Assembly: GCF_008017445.1 (NCBI RefSeq)
Contig: NZ_VRSW01000005.1
Coordinates: 62,001-126,000, forward strand
DNA length: 64,000 nt
Origin: Microbacterium mitrae
GTDB taxonomy: Bacteria; Actinomycetota; Actinomycetes; Actinomycetales; Microbacteriaceae
Reading direction: 5' to 3'
How positions within the stretch are numbered: the first letter of the stretch is position 1; every line of letters begins with the position of its first letter. Position numbers and translations under genes: made by a program. The notes beneath the pieces are model-generated. The model was not told the DNA's origin. It saw only the letters and a program-made list of their open reading frames with translations, and searched no databases. Positions 35,754 through 44,613 of this stretch are shown here, piece after piece.

Positions 35754-37040
35754 GTGGCGTTGATCGTGCAGAAGTACGGTGGCTCATCCGTTGCGGATGC
35801 CGCGAGCATCAAGCGCGTCGCCAAGCGCATCGTTGACACCCGCCGTGCCGGTCACGATGTTGTAGTCGCCGTCAGCGCGATGGGCGACACCACCGACGAA
35901 CTGCTTGACCTTGCGCACCAGGTTGCACCGATTCCGGCGCCGCGCGAGCTCGACATGCTGCTCTCCAGCGGCGAGCGCATTTCGATGGCACTGCTTGCCA
36001 TGACGATTCACTCGATGGGTTTTGAAGCGCGCTCCTTCACCGGCAGCCAAGCCGGCATGATCACCGACTCGCACCATGGTTCCGCTCGCATCGTCGATGT
36101 CACCCCGGTGCGCGTGCGCGAAGCGCTCGACGAGGGCGCGATCGTTATCGTCGCCGGATTCCAAGGTTTCAACCGCGACACCCGTGACATCACCACTCTC
36201 GGCCGCGGCGGCTCTGACACGACGGCTGTCGCCCTCGCGGCGGCGCTGAACGCCGATGTTTGTGAAATCTACAGCGATGTTGACGGCATTTTCACCGCTG
36301 ACCCGCGCGTGGTTCCGAACGCGCGCAAGCTGTCGACGATCTCCAGCGAGGAGATGTTGGAACTTGCCGCCAACGGCGCCAAGGTGCTGTACATTCGCGC
36401 GGTTGAGTTTGCTCGCCGCCACAACGTTCTGATCCACGCTCGCTCGACGTTCTCGTCGAACGAGGGCACATATGTTCTGGGGGAGGGCCAAACCCTGCCC
36501 CACAATCTCGAGGGAGCTGCCATGGAAGAGCCCATCGTCGCCGGAGTTGCCACCGATCTCGGCCAAGCCAAGATCACGGTTGCCGGTGTGCCAGACGTGC
36601 CTGGCAAGGCCGCCGAGATCTTCAAGATTGTCGCCAAATCGGGCGCAAACGTCGACATGATCGTGCAGAACGTGTCGGCGGCGGCGACCAACCGCACCGA
36701 TATTTCTTTCACGGTTCCGAAGTCCGACGCGGCTGTTGCATTGCGCGCGCTTGCCGCCGATCAGGCCGAGGTCGGATTCGAAAACCTGGTGCACGACGAC
36801 CAGATCGGCAAGCTCTCCGTGGTTGGCGCGGGCATGCGGGTGCACTCCGGTGTGTCGGCGACGCTCTTTGAGGCGCTGAGCACCGCGGGCATCAACATCG
36901 AGATGATCTCCACCTCAGAGATCCGCATCTCGGTGGTGCTGCGCGCCGACGACATCATGGTGGCGGCCAAGGCGGTTCACACGGCGTACGGTCTCGACTC
37001 GGAGACCGAAGCCATCGTTCACGCAGGCACCGGCCGCTAA
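35754..37040 (+). CDS. lysC: Aspartokinase
   Basis: Phosphorylates aspartate, first step to lysine, threonine, methionine and diaminopimelate. 428 residues: amino-acid kinase domain (about 1-245; [20 protein letters not shown], then [20 protein letters not shown]) and two ACT domains for feedback control (about 265-425). The GTG at 35754 follows CAGGAG; the nine-codon longer frame has no site. An internal ATG with its own ribosome binding site marks a possible beta subunit. asd, normally adjacent, lies 6.4 kb away behind galactose genes. Confidence 0.96.
   Translation: MALIVQKYGGSSVADAASIKRVAKRIVDTRRAGHDVVVAVSAMGDTTDELLDLAHQVAPIPAPRELDMLLSSGERISMALLAMTIHSMGFEARSFTGSQAGMITDSHHGSARIVDVTPVRVREALDEGAIVIVAGFQGFNRDTRDITTLGRGGSDTTAVALAAALNADVCEIYSDVDGIFTADPRVVPNARKLSTISSEEMLELAANGAKVLYIRAVEFARRHNVLIHARSTFSSNEGTYVLGEGQTLPHNLEGAAMEEPIVAGVATDLGQAKITVAGVPDVPGKAAEIFKIVAKSGANVDMIVQNVSAAATNRTDISFTVPKSDAAVALRALAADQAEVGFENLVHDDQIGKLSVVGAGMRVHSGVSATLFEALSTAGINIEMISTSEIRISVVLRADDIMVAAKAVHTAYGLDSETEAIVHAGTGR
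36522..37040 (+). other. Internal start: aspartokinase beta subunit
   Basis: In-frame ATG at 36522 preceded by AGGGAG (36511-36516) would yield the C-terminal 172 residues, made of the two ACT domains. An alpha2beta2 aspartokinase with a beta chain from an internal start is known in Corynebacterium and Bacillus; here it is inferred from the site. Confidence 0.6.
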
Positions 37041-37068
37041 CAGGCGAGACGAACTCCTGCCCTGCGCC

Positions 37069-37968
37069 TCACGGTGTGGGGCAGGTTTGTAGCACCTGGT
37101 GGGCGGAGTAGCGATCGAAGTCGTTAATGGTGAGCTTGTAGTCAACGACGACTGAAACCCACTCCATCACGAACCGGCATTGCAGCTCTGGCGCGGGCGG
37201 AAGCCATTTCGACGGCCCAGAATCACTCTTTGCCTGATTCGTTACCTCGCCTGACGCCCGGAGGTTTCGGGGATCGTTGGCGAAGGCTTCTCGCTGCTCG
37301 GGGGTCCATTCGTGTGCGCCCTGGCGCCACGCCCAAGCGAGCGCAACGACGTGGTCGATTTGTACGTGCGGTGACGTATCAGGGCCATTCACAAACGCGA
37401 TCGATGCTCCCGAATAGGGGTCGGTGAGCGTGCCGGAGAGAACCTTGCAGTCGCGCGTTCCCGGCTTAAATGTCGGCGTGACCAGGTCTCGCGCGAGCAC
37501 ATCGTTGCGGGTATCGCAGCCGTTGCGGTCAACGTCTGCCCAGCGCTGCCCGAAGAGGTCACGATCGTAGTCGGGTGCTGAGTAGCCGTCGTTGGACGGC
37601 ACCATCGCGAGGGCCGCGATGGCCCCTGCGGGGTCGGCAACGGAACCAGAGGCGATGGTTGCCGGAGCAGCGGGCGCGGGCGCGGGTGTGGGTGCGGGTG
37701 CGGGTTGGGTGGCCGACGATGCGCTCGGGGTGTGCACACCGGTTGGGGCGGAAGCCCCGGGGGCGAGCAGGGAGGAAATGACGAGCGCGACAACGGCGAT
37801 CACGAAAATGAGGGCTGCCGTGACCCCCCAGTGCGTTTGACGCCGCCGTCGTCGCCGCGGGGTTGGCCTGCGATACTGCGGTGGGCGGCTCGGCAGGGAT
37901 CGCGCGGCGCGCACTCGCTCATCACGCGTTATTGACACGGTTGCGACACTATCGGCTGCCGACGACAT
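37069..37968 (-). CDS. HNH-family nuclease (DUF1524-like), membrane-anchored or secreted
   Basis: A 299-residue protein with a basic N-terminus (residues 30-44, rich in Arg), one membrane helix or signal anchor (about 48-72, VTAALIFVIAVVALVISSLL) and a Pro/Ala-rich linker (about 85-110). An extracytoplasmic HNH-like domain with core SPHVQIDHVVALAWAWRQGA and ANDPRNLRASGEVTNQAKSD follows. The pattern matches the HNH nucleases of the GmrSD C-terminal/DUF1524 group. An exported nuclease for extracellular DNA is inferred. It is convergent with lysC, 28 bp apart. No clear ribosome binding site at the ATG. Confidence 0.85.
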   Translation of the reverse strand: MSSAADSVATVSITRDERVRAARSLPSRPPQYRRPTPRRRRRRQTHWGVTAALIFVIAVVALVISSLLAPGASAPTGVHTPSASSATQPAPAPTPAPAPAAPATIASGSVADPAGAIAALAMVPSNDGYSAPDYDRDLFGQRWADVDRNGCDTRNDVLARDLVTPTFKPGTRDCKVLSGTLTDPYSGASIAFVNGPDTSPHVQIDHVVALAWAWRQGAHEWTPEQREAFANDPRNLRASGEVTNQAKSDSGPSKWLPPAPELQCRFVMEWVSVVVDYKLTINDFDRYSAHQVLQTCPTP

Positions 37969-37999
37969 CCGCGATTCGCGGCGGGTGGGCGCCGAGGCG

Positions 38000-39028
38000 T
38001 CACCGAGTGCTGTCGCGGTCGATCAGCGTGGTGGGAATGACGGTCGTCGACCACGTGGTGCTGGTGCCCTCGATATCAGCCACCAGCGCCTGGACCGCGC
38101 GGTGCGCGAGTGCCGTGAAATCCTGACGAATGGTGGTGAGGGGTGGTTGGTAGTTTGCTGCGTCGGGAACATCGTCGAAGCCAACAACTCCCACCTGTTC
38201 AGGCACGCGGCGGCCCTGATTCGCGAACGAACGCAACAACCCCAGCGCCATCTGATCGTTGGCGCAGAAGACGGCGGGTGCGCCGCTTAGCAAGGCGCCG
38301 GCGCTGTACCCAGACTCGGCGCTCCAATTGCCGCGCACTGGTTCCGGGGCCCCGATACCCGCCTGCAGCAGTGCCTCACGCCAGCCGCGCTCGCGCTCGT
38401 TCGCGGCGAAGGAGTCGGCGGGGCCCGCCAAGTGGTGAACGACGTGGTAGCCGCGCTGCAGCAAATGCGTGGTGGCCGTGAAGGCTCCGCGCGCGTGATC
38501 GCTGTGCACAGACGTGGAGTTGGCGGCCTTGGGGGCGTCGACGATCACCAACCTGAGGTCGGGTGGGAGGGTGGCGGCGGCAACCTGCGCCGAGGCTTCG
38601 TTGAGCACGATCGCGCCATCGACCTCCTGTGCGATGAGCGAATCGAAGGCGGCGGCGATGCCGTGTGCCGCGGTGACCAGGGTGAGGGCGTAGCCCCGCT
38701 CGGCGGCAGCTTCGGCCGTGGCCTGAAGCATGCGTGAGTTGCCGATGGTGGTGAGGGTGGTCACGATGAGGCCGATGGTCTGCGAGCGGCCGGTGCGCAG
38801 GGTGCGTGCGGCCCGATGCGGGCGGTAGCCGAGCGCCGCCATGGCGTCTTCAATCCGCGCTCGTGTGGCTGGATCAACGCGGGGGCTGCCGTTGACTACG
38901 CGCGAGACCGTCTGGCCGGAGACGCCGGCGCGTGCGGCAACCATCGCCATTGAAACGCGCCCGGTGGCACCCGGTGCGGGATGCGTTGGCTGCGCTGGGC
39001 TGGGCTCTGGTTCGAGCGGTTGGCTCAT
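38000..39028 (-). CDS. LacI-family transcriptional regulator of the gal genes
   Basis: A 342-residue repressor-type protein. A Pro-rich N-terminal tail of about 25 residues precedes the LacI helix-turn-helix (MAMVAARAGVSGQTVSRVVN) and the sugar-sensing domain (GRSQTIGLIVTTLTTIG onward, ending near GVVGFDDVPDAANYQPPLTT). Two adjacent ATGs follow GGGAGCACG; the second (39028) has the better 7-nt spacing. It is divergent from galT-galK with only 67 bp between, which argues for control of those genes. The inducer is presumably galactose or a derivative (inference). Confidence 0.92.
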   Translation of the reverse strand: MSQPLEPEPSPAQPTHPAPGATGRVSMAMVAARAGVSGQTVSRVVNGSPRVDPATRARIEDAMAALGYRPHRAARTLRTGRSQTIGLIVTTLTTIGNSRMLQATAEAAAERGYALTLVTAAHGIAAAFDSLIAQEVDGAIVLNEASAQVAAATLPPDLRLVIVDAPKAANSTSVHSDHARGAFTATTHLLQRGYHVVHHLAGPADSFAANERERGWREALLQAGIGAPEPVRGNWSAESGYSAGALLSGAPAVFCANDQMALGLLRSFANQGRRVPEQVGVVGFDDVPDAANYQPPLTTIRQDFTALAHRAVQALVADIEGTSTTWSTTVIPTTLIDRDSTR

Positions 39029-39088
39029 CATCGTGCTCCCTCGACATGATCGATGCATGTTGACGTTATCACGGCGGGTGTGGAACCA

Positions 39089-39102
39089 TGTTTACGTGAA
39101 CA
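39089..39102. promoter_or_regulatory. Candidate LacI-type operator at the galT start
   Basis: TGTTTACGTGAACA, a palindrome with one mismatch pair and a central CG, overlaps the galT GTG start codon at 39096. The half-sites TGTT/AACA resemble GalR/LacI-class operators. Confidence 0.5.
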
Positions 39103-40259
39103 CGTATCAGGATGTCACCGCACTTTCCGCGGGTGTCGTGCGGCGCTCCACGGTGCTCGCCGATGGCCGCGACCTCATCTACTACGACGACCCAGATACC
39201 TCGCTGGGTGGCGAACGTGCGATCGACGCGCGCGAGCTCGACCCGCGTCCGGCGACCTCATCGATGCGTCAAGACATCCTCACCGGCGACTGGATCACGG
39301 TCGCGGCCAACCGGCAGAACCGCGTCATGATGCCGGGTGCCGAAGCCGACCCGCTCGCGCCGCAGTCACCAACCAACCCGTCCGAGGTTCCGTCGCGCTA
39401 CGACGTCGCGGTGTTTGAGAACAAGTCGCCAGCGTTCGGCCCGGCGCTCAACGAGGCGATCGGGGGAGCGCCGGAGGCGATCAACCCCACGCGCGGGCTT
39501 GATGACCTCGCCGCTTTGGGGCTTGGACGTTCGCGCTCCGCGGTGGGGCGATGCGAAGTGGTGTGCTTCAGCCCGGAACCATCGGGATCGTTTGGAACCC
39601 AGAGCGTCACACGCGCGCGAACCGTGATCGAGGCCTGGGCCGATCGCACCGCCGCGCTTTCGGCGCTGCCCGGGGTGGAACAGGTCTTTCCGTTCGAAAA
39701 TCGTGGCGAGGCCATTGGCGTGACGCTGCCGCACCCGCATGGCCAGATTTACGCCTACCCGTACATCACCCCGCGAACGACGCGTGTGTTGGAGAGCATT
39801 GACCGCACGGCGCCCGACATGTTTCAACGCATTCTCGAATTCGAACAGCGCTCTGAGCGTGTCGTGCTCGCCGGAGAACACTGGAGTGCATTCGTTCCGT
39901 TTGCCGCGCGATGGCCCATCGAGGTGCACCTCATGCCGCACCGCCACGTTGCAGATTTTGCCGAGACCAGTGCGGCCGAGCGCGATGAGCTCGCGCACCT
40001 GTACCTGCGCCTGTTGCGTGGCGTTGATGCGCTCTACGAGACTCCGACGCCCTACATTGCCGCATGGCACCAGGCACCCGTTCATGTTGGCCGTGACACC
40101 GTGCGCCTTCACCTGCAGTTGACCAGTCCGCGGCGAGCCGCCGACAAGATGAAGTTCTTGGCGGGGTCGGAGGCTGCGATGTGGGCGTGGGCAACCGAAG
40201 TCACGCCGGAACAGGGTGCCGCGCGCCTCCGCGACGCGCTGCAAACCGTAGAACTCTGA
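39096..40259 (+). CDS. galT: Galactose-1-phosphate uridylyltransferase
   Basis: Leloir enzyme exchanging UDP-glucose and galactose 1-phosphate. 387 residues of the HIT-like GalT fold. The N-terminal part contains RQDILTGDWITVAANRQNR, and the active-site histidine triad lies in GVTLPHPHGQIYAYPYITPR. The C-terminal half has WPIEVHLMPHRHVADFAETS and TPYIAAWHQAPVH. The GTG at 39096 is the first start after a short divergent spacer; a much longer frame runs back through the lacI gene and is rejected. galK follows 59 bp downstream. Confidence 0.95.
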   Translation: MNTYQDVTALSAGVVRRSTVLADGRDLIYYDDPDTSLGGERAIDARELDPRPATSSMRQDILTGDWITVAANRQNRVMMPGAEADPLAPQSPTNPSEVPSRYDVAVFENKSPAFGPALNEAIGGAPEAINPTRGLDDLAALGLGRSRSAVGRCEVVCFSPEPSGSFGTQSVTRARTVIEAWADRTAALSALPGVEQVFPFENRGEAIGVTLPHPHGQIYAYPYITPRTTRVLESIDRTAPDMFQRILEFEQRSERVVLAGEHWSAFVPFAARWPIEVHLMPHRHVADFAETSAAERDELAHLYLRLLRGVDALYETPTPYIAAWHQAPVHVGRDTVRLHLQLTSPRRAADKMKFLAGSEAAMWAWATEVTPEQGAARLRDALQTVEL

Positions 40260-40318
40260 GCCGCGCATACAACTCTGAGGCGCGCGTCGCCCGACCCGAC
40301 TCAACACGAAAGAACAAC

Positions 40319-41581
40319 GTGACTGAACCGACATCTTCGGCCGCCGATGCCCCCGTGTCCGGCGCTGCTGAGGCAACGCACGACGCGGCGGCGAAGCTGT
40401 TCGTGGCGATGACTGGCCGCTTGCCCGGCGGCTTTTGGTCGGCGCCCGGCCGCGTCAACCTGATCGGCGAGCACACCGACTACAACGAGGGGTTCGTACT
40501 GCCGTTTGCCATCGCGCAGCGCACGGTGGCCGCCGTTGACGTTCGCGCCGACCGCATGATTCGGGTGGCGTCGGCATTTTCAGAAGAAGCGGTAGAGGTC
40601 GCACTCGACGATTTGGCCACCATCTTCCCGACCCCGGTGGGTGAACATCCGGCCGTTCCAGAATGGGCGGCGTACCCGCTCGGTGTTGCGTGGGCGGTCA
40701 TGCAACTGGCGCAGCGCGCTCACGAACACGGCGTTCGGGTAGCACCCGATGAGTTTGTTGGCGTGGACATTGCCATCGCCTCCGATGTTCCGGTCGGCGC
40801 GGGGCTGTCGTCATCGGCGGCCATCGAGGGCGCCGTTGCGTTGGCGCTGAGCGATGTGTGGAACCTCGAATTGCGTGGCGCGGAGCTGGCGTCGATCGGG
40901 CGCATGGCTGAGAACGAGGCGGTCGGTGCCCCCACCGGCATCATGGATCAGATGGCGTCGACGCTGGGGGAGCCCGATGCTGCCGTCTTTCTCGATTGCC
41001 GCACTCTTGCCGCAGAACTGGTTCCGCTCGGCCTCACGGACGCCGAGCTCAGCATTGTGGTCATCGACACCCGCGTCAAGCACGCGCACTCGACGGGCGG
41101 CTACGGCGAACGTCGCGCGGCGTGCGAGCGTGGCGCCGCCATCATGGGCGTGCCAGCACTCCGAGACCTGACTGTGGCAGACCTCGAGCGCGCTCAAGCG
41201 CTGATGGACGATGTGACTTTTCGCCGCGTGCGCCACGTCGTGACAGAGAACCAGCGCGTGCTCGACACCGTGCGGGTGCTGCGAAGCGAGGGGGTTCGCG
41301 GCATCGGCGCGCTACTCACCGCCTCGCACGCGTCGATGCGCGATGACTTTGAAATCTCGGTGCCCGAGCTCGACACGGCGGTCGAGTCTGCGCTCGCAGT
41401 CGGCGCGCTCGGCGCGCGCATGACGGGCGGCGGCTTTGGCGGCGCCGCCATCGCTCTCGTTGAAGATCACGCGGTCGGCGCGGTCTCGGATGCGGTTCGA
41501 GCGGCATTTGCTGCCGCCGGCTTCACGGAGCCCCACATTTTCACGGTCACCGCGTCAGCCGGAGCGCACCGCGATCGGTGA
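40319..41581 (+). CDS. galK: Galactokinase
   Basis: Phosphorylates galactose at C1 in the Leloir pathway. 420 residues of the GHMP kinase family with the galactokinase signature GRVNLIGEHTDYNEGFVLP near residue 47. The ATP-binding motif DVPVGAGLSSSAAIEGAVAL and the C-terminal motif RMTGGGFGGAAIALV are also present. GTG start after a weak GAAAGA; an upstream start would run through the galT-galK spacer. Operon with galT; galE lies separately at 47249. A repeat island and a terminator follow. Confidence 0.96.
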   Translation: MTEPTSSAADAPVSGAAEATHDAAAKLFVAMTGRLPGGFWSAPGRVNLIGEHTDYNEGFVLPFAIAQRTVAAVDVRADRMIRVASAFSEEAVEVALDDLATIFPTPVGEHPAVPEWAAYPLGVAWAVMQLAQRAHEHGVRVAPDEFVGVDIAIASDVPVGAGLSSSAAIEGAVALALSDVWNLELRGAELASIGRMAENEAVGAPTGIMDQMASTLGEPDAAVFLDCRTLAAELVPLGLTDAELSIVVIDTRVKHAHSTGGYGERRAACERGAAIMGVPALRDLTVADLERAQALMDDVTFRRVRHVVTENQRVLDTVRVLRSEGVRGIGALLTASHASMRDDFEISVPELDTAVESALAVGALGARMTGGGFGGAAIALVEDHAVGAVSDAVRAAFAAAGFTEPHIFTVTASAGAHRDR

Positions 41582-41667
41582 CCGCACCGTGGTGCGCGCA
41601 CCGTGGTCGGCGGGCGCACCGCTATCTGCCCGCACTGTTCTCTGCCCGCACCGTGGTTCCGCTTCTT

Positions 41668-41752
41668 CCCAAATGTCGGAGCCGATGGTGCCGAGGGGTC
41701 CAAGCGGGCAGCTCTACCGGCGTGTCGCGTCAAGTGGTTCGACATTTGGGAA
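41668..41752 (+). repeat. 85-bp inverted-repeat element, locus B copy 1
   Basis: Left arm CCCAAATGTCGGA (41668-41680), 57-bp interior, right arm TTCGACATTTGGGAA (41738-41752). Compared with locus A the right arm has T for C, which would still pair as G-U in RNA. Confidence 0.85.
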
Positions 41753-41830
41753 CGCCGCGGTGGGCGTTCCGGCGGGCTGCTTCGTCTGCGGCCCGCACCG
41801 TTCTCTGCCCGTTCCGTGGTTCCGGTTCTT

Positions 41831-41915
41831 CCCAAATGTCGGAGCCGATGGTGCTGAGGGGGCCTGATGGGCGGCCCTAGCGGCGTGTTGCGTCAAGTCG
41901 TTCGACATTTGGGAA
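41831..41915 (+). repeat. 85-bp inverted-repeat element, locus B copy 2
   Basis: Left arm 41831-41843, 57-bp interior, right arm 41901-41915, 163 bp after copy 1. The interior closely resembles copies 1 and 3. Confidence 0.85.
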
Positions 41916-41992
41916 CGCCGCGCGGCGCGTTCCGGTGGGCTGCTTCGTCTGCGCCCACACCGTTCTGTGCCCGCACCGCGGTTCCGGTTCTT

Positions 41993-42077
41993 CCCAAATG
42001 TCGGAACCGATGGTGCCGAGGGGGCCCGACGGGCAGCTCTAGCGGCGTGTTGCGTCGAGTCGTTCGACATTTGGGAA
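41993..42077 (+). repeat. 85-bp inverted-repeat element, locus B copy 3
   Basis: Left arm 41993-42005, 57-bp interior, right arm 42063-42077, 162 bp after copy 2, followed by GCCGCGGGGCGCC. Confidence 0.85.
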
Positions 42078-42124
42078 CGCCGCGGGGCGCCAGAGTGCCG
42101 CCGGGTGGGACCACGGAGCGCACG

Positions 42125-42164
42125 AAGGGCGGGGTCGGAACCACATGGTTCCGACCCCGCCCTT
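42125..42164. terminator. Bidirectional terminator between galK and the LLM gene
   Basis: Perfect inverted repeat of 19 bp, AAGGGCGGGGTCGGAACCA with TGGTTCCGACCCCGCCCTT, separated by CA. The tip GGAACCACATGGTTCC recurs almost unchanged in the terminator at 58532. Confidence 0.85.
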
Positions 42165-42189
42165 GCGCCAGTCAGGTGGCGGTATGACG

Positions 42190-43221
42190 TTAGCGCCAGC
42201 CGAGGGCCGGGGCGACGTGCTTGATGATGTTCTCCATCACGTGGGTGTTGTACTCAACGCCCAACTGGTTGGGGACTGTCAGCAGAAGGGTGTCTGCGGC
42301 GGCAATGGCCTCGTCACCGCGCAGTTGCTCGATCAGAGCCTCGGGCTCGGCGGCAAACGAGCGGCCGAAAATGGCGCGTCCGATGGGGTCCCCACCGATG
42401 GTGCCGATCTGGTCGTCGGTGTCGCGGTCAAAGCCGAAGTAGCGGTAGTCCTCGTCCGTGGTCAGCGCGAAAATGGAGCGGCTTACCGATACGCGAGCCT
42501 CGCGCTCGTGCCCTGCTTCTTTCCATGCGTCGCGGAACAGGTCGATCTGCTCACGCTGCTGAACGTGAAACGGCTTGCCGCTCTCGTCAGCCTTCAGCGT
42601 GGAGCTCATCAGGTTCATGCCTGCCTCTGCTGCCCACACGGCGGTCGCGTTGGAGGCTGCGCCCCACCAAATGCGGTCGCGAAGGCCGGGGGACTGCGGC
42701 TCGATGCCCAACGCGCCGGGGTAGGGGTTGGGGAACATCGGTCGGGGGTTCGGCTCGGCAAAGCGTGCCCCGTCGATGACCTGCAAGAAGGTCTCGGTGT
42801 TGTTGCGAGCGACATCAGCCATGGTCATGCCCTCGGGAGCGTCATAACCGAAATGCTTGTAACCGTCGATGACCTGCTCGGGTGAACCGCGGCTCACGCC
42901 GAGCTGCAGTCGGCCGTCGGAGATGAGGTCTGCGGCGCCCGCGTCTTCTGCCATGTACAGCGGGTTTTCGTAACGCATGTCGATGACGCCGGTGCCGATC
43001 TCGATTTTCGAGGTCTTCGCGCCGATGGCGGCGAGCAACGGAAACGGCGAGGCGAGCTGGCGTGCGTAGTGATGCACGCGGAAGTACGCGCCGTCGGCGC
43101 CGATCTCTTCAGCAGCCACCGCCAGGTCAATCGACTGGTGCAGCACGTCGCGTGCTGAACGAGTCTGGGAGTCGGGATGTGGAGTCCAGTGCCCGAAGGA
43201 AAGGAAGCCGATTTTCTTCAT
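42190..43221 (-). CDS. LLM-class flavin-dependent oxidoreductase
   Basis: Luciferase-like monooxygenase fold, 343 residues, expected to bind FMN or F420. The N-terminus KKIGFLSFGHWTPHP is followed by GADGAYFRVHHYARQL, LLAAIGAKTSKIEIGTGVID and GRLQLGVSRGSPEQVIDGYK, all typical of the family. The substrate is not recognisable. The ATG has no obvious Shine-Dalgarno site. It is a single gene flanked by the repeat island and by asd, which is divergent. Confidence 0.93.
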   Translation of the reverse strand: MKKIGFLSFGHWTPHPDSQTRSARDVLHQSIDLAVAAEEIGADGAYFRVHHYARQLASPFPLLAAIGAKTSKIEIGTGVIDMRYENPLYMAEDAGAADLISDGRLQLGVSRGSPEQVIDGYKHFGYDAPEGMTMADVARNNTETFLQVIDGARFAEPNPRPMFPNPYPGALGIEPQSPGLRDRIWWGAASNATAVWAAEAGMNLMSSTLKADESGKPFHVQQREQIDLFRDAWKEAGHEREARVSVSRSIFALTTDEDYRYFGFDRDTDDQIGTIGGDPIGRAIFGRSFAAEPEALIEQLRGDEAIAAADTLLLTVPNQLGVEYNTHVMENIIKHVAPALGWR

Positions 43222-43362
43222 GCTCTATGAAACCACGGAACCATGATTTCCATTCCCATGAATATTCTTCGTCGCGCGGGTGGCGCGGCAAGGACGCGCA
43301 CCCGCACCCTCACACGCACCCGCAACGTCACAAAATGCATGCCACCCAGCGCGCGGCGGTAA

Positions 43363-44505
<1,143 letters not shown>

Positions 44506-44517
44506 CGCCAATACTGC

Positions 44518-44539
44518 CGAAAGAAGGTGACTTCTTTCG
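44518..44539 (+). terminator. Hairpin after asd
   Basis: Perfect 9-bp stem CGAAAGAAG/CTTCTTTCG with loop GTGA, 13 nt after the asd stop. No T-run, so termination is uncertain. Confidence 0.5.
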
Positions 44540-44601
44540 CGTCAGCTCAATTGGGCACAGGGAGAACCTCGCTACGGGCAAGGGTCACGCGCCAAGCGCC
44601 G

Positions 44602-44607
44602 TAAACT
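44602..44607 (+). promoter_or_regulatory. -10 box of leaderless mqo
   Basis: TAAACT exactly 6 nt before the mqo GTG; no ribosome binding site. Confidence 0.5.
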
Positions 44608-44613
44608 AGTCGG

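Larger units (their letters stand above)
41582..42124. other. Repeat island after galK, no credible gene
   Basis: About 540 bp with three tandem copies of the 85-bp inverted-repeat element at 162-163 bp period, separated by conserved spacers containing GGGCTGCTTCGTCTGCG. Frames on both strands repeat themselves with the same period and carry no known domain. Confidence 0.75.

Noticed and set aside
38841-39095. N-terminal extension of galT by 85 codons
   Set aside because: Lies antisense to the lacI-type gene, and the GalT family pattern begins after 39096.
41668-42077. Tandem repeats with regular spacing as a possible CRISPR array
   Set aside because: Only three units, the intervening segments are nearly the same as each other, the repeats contain long separated inverted arms, and no cas gene is present.
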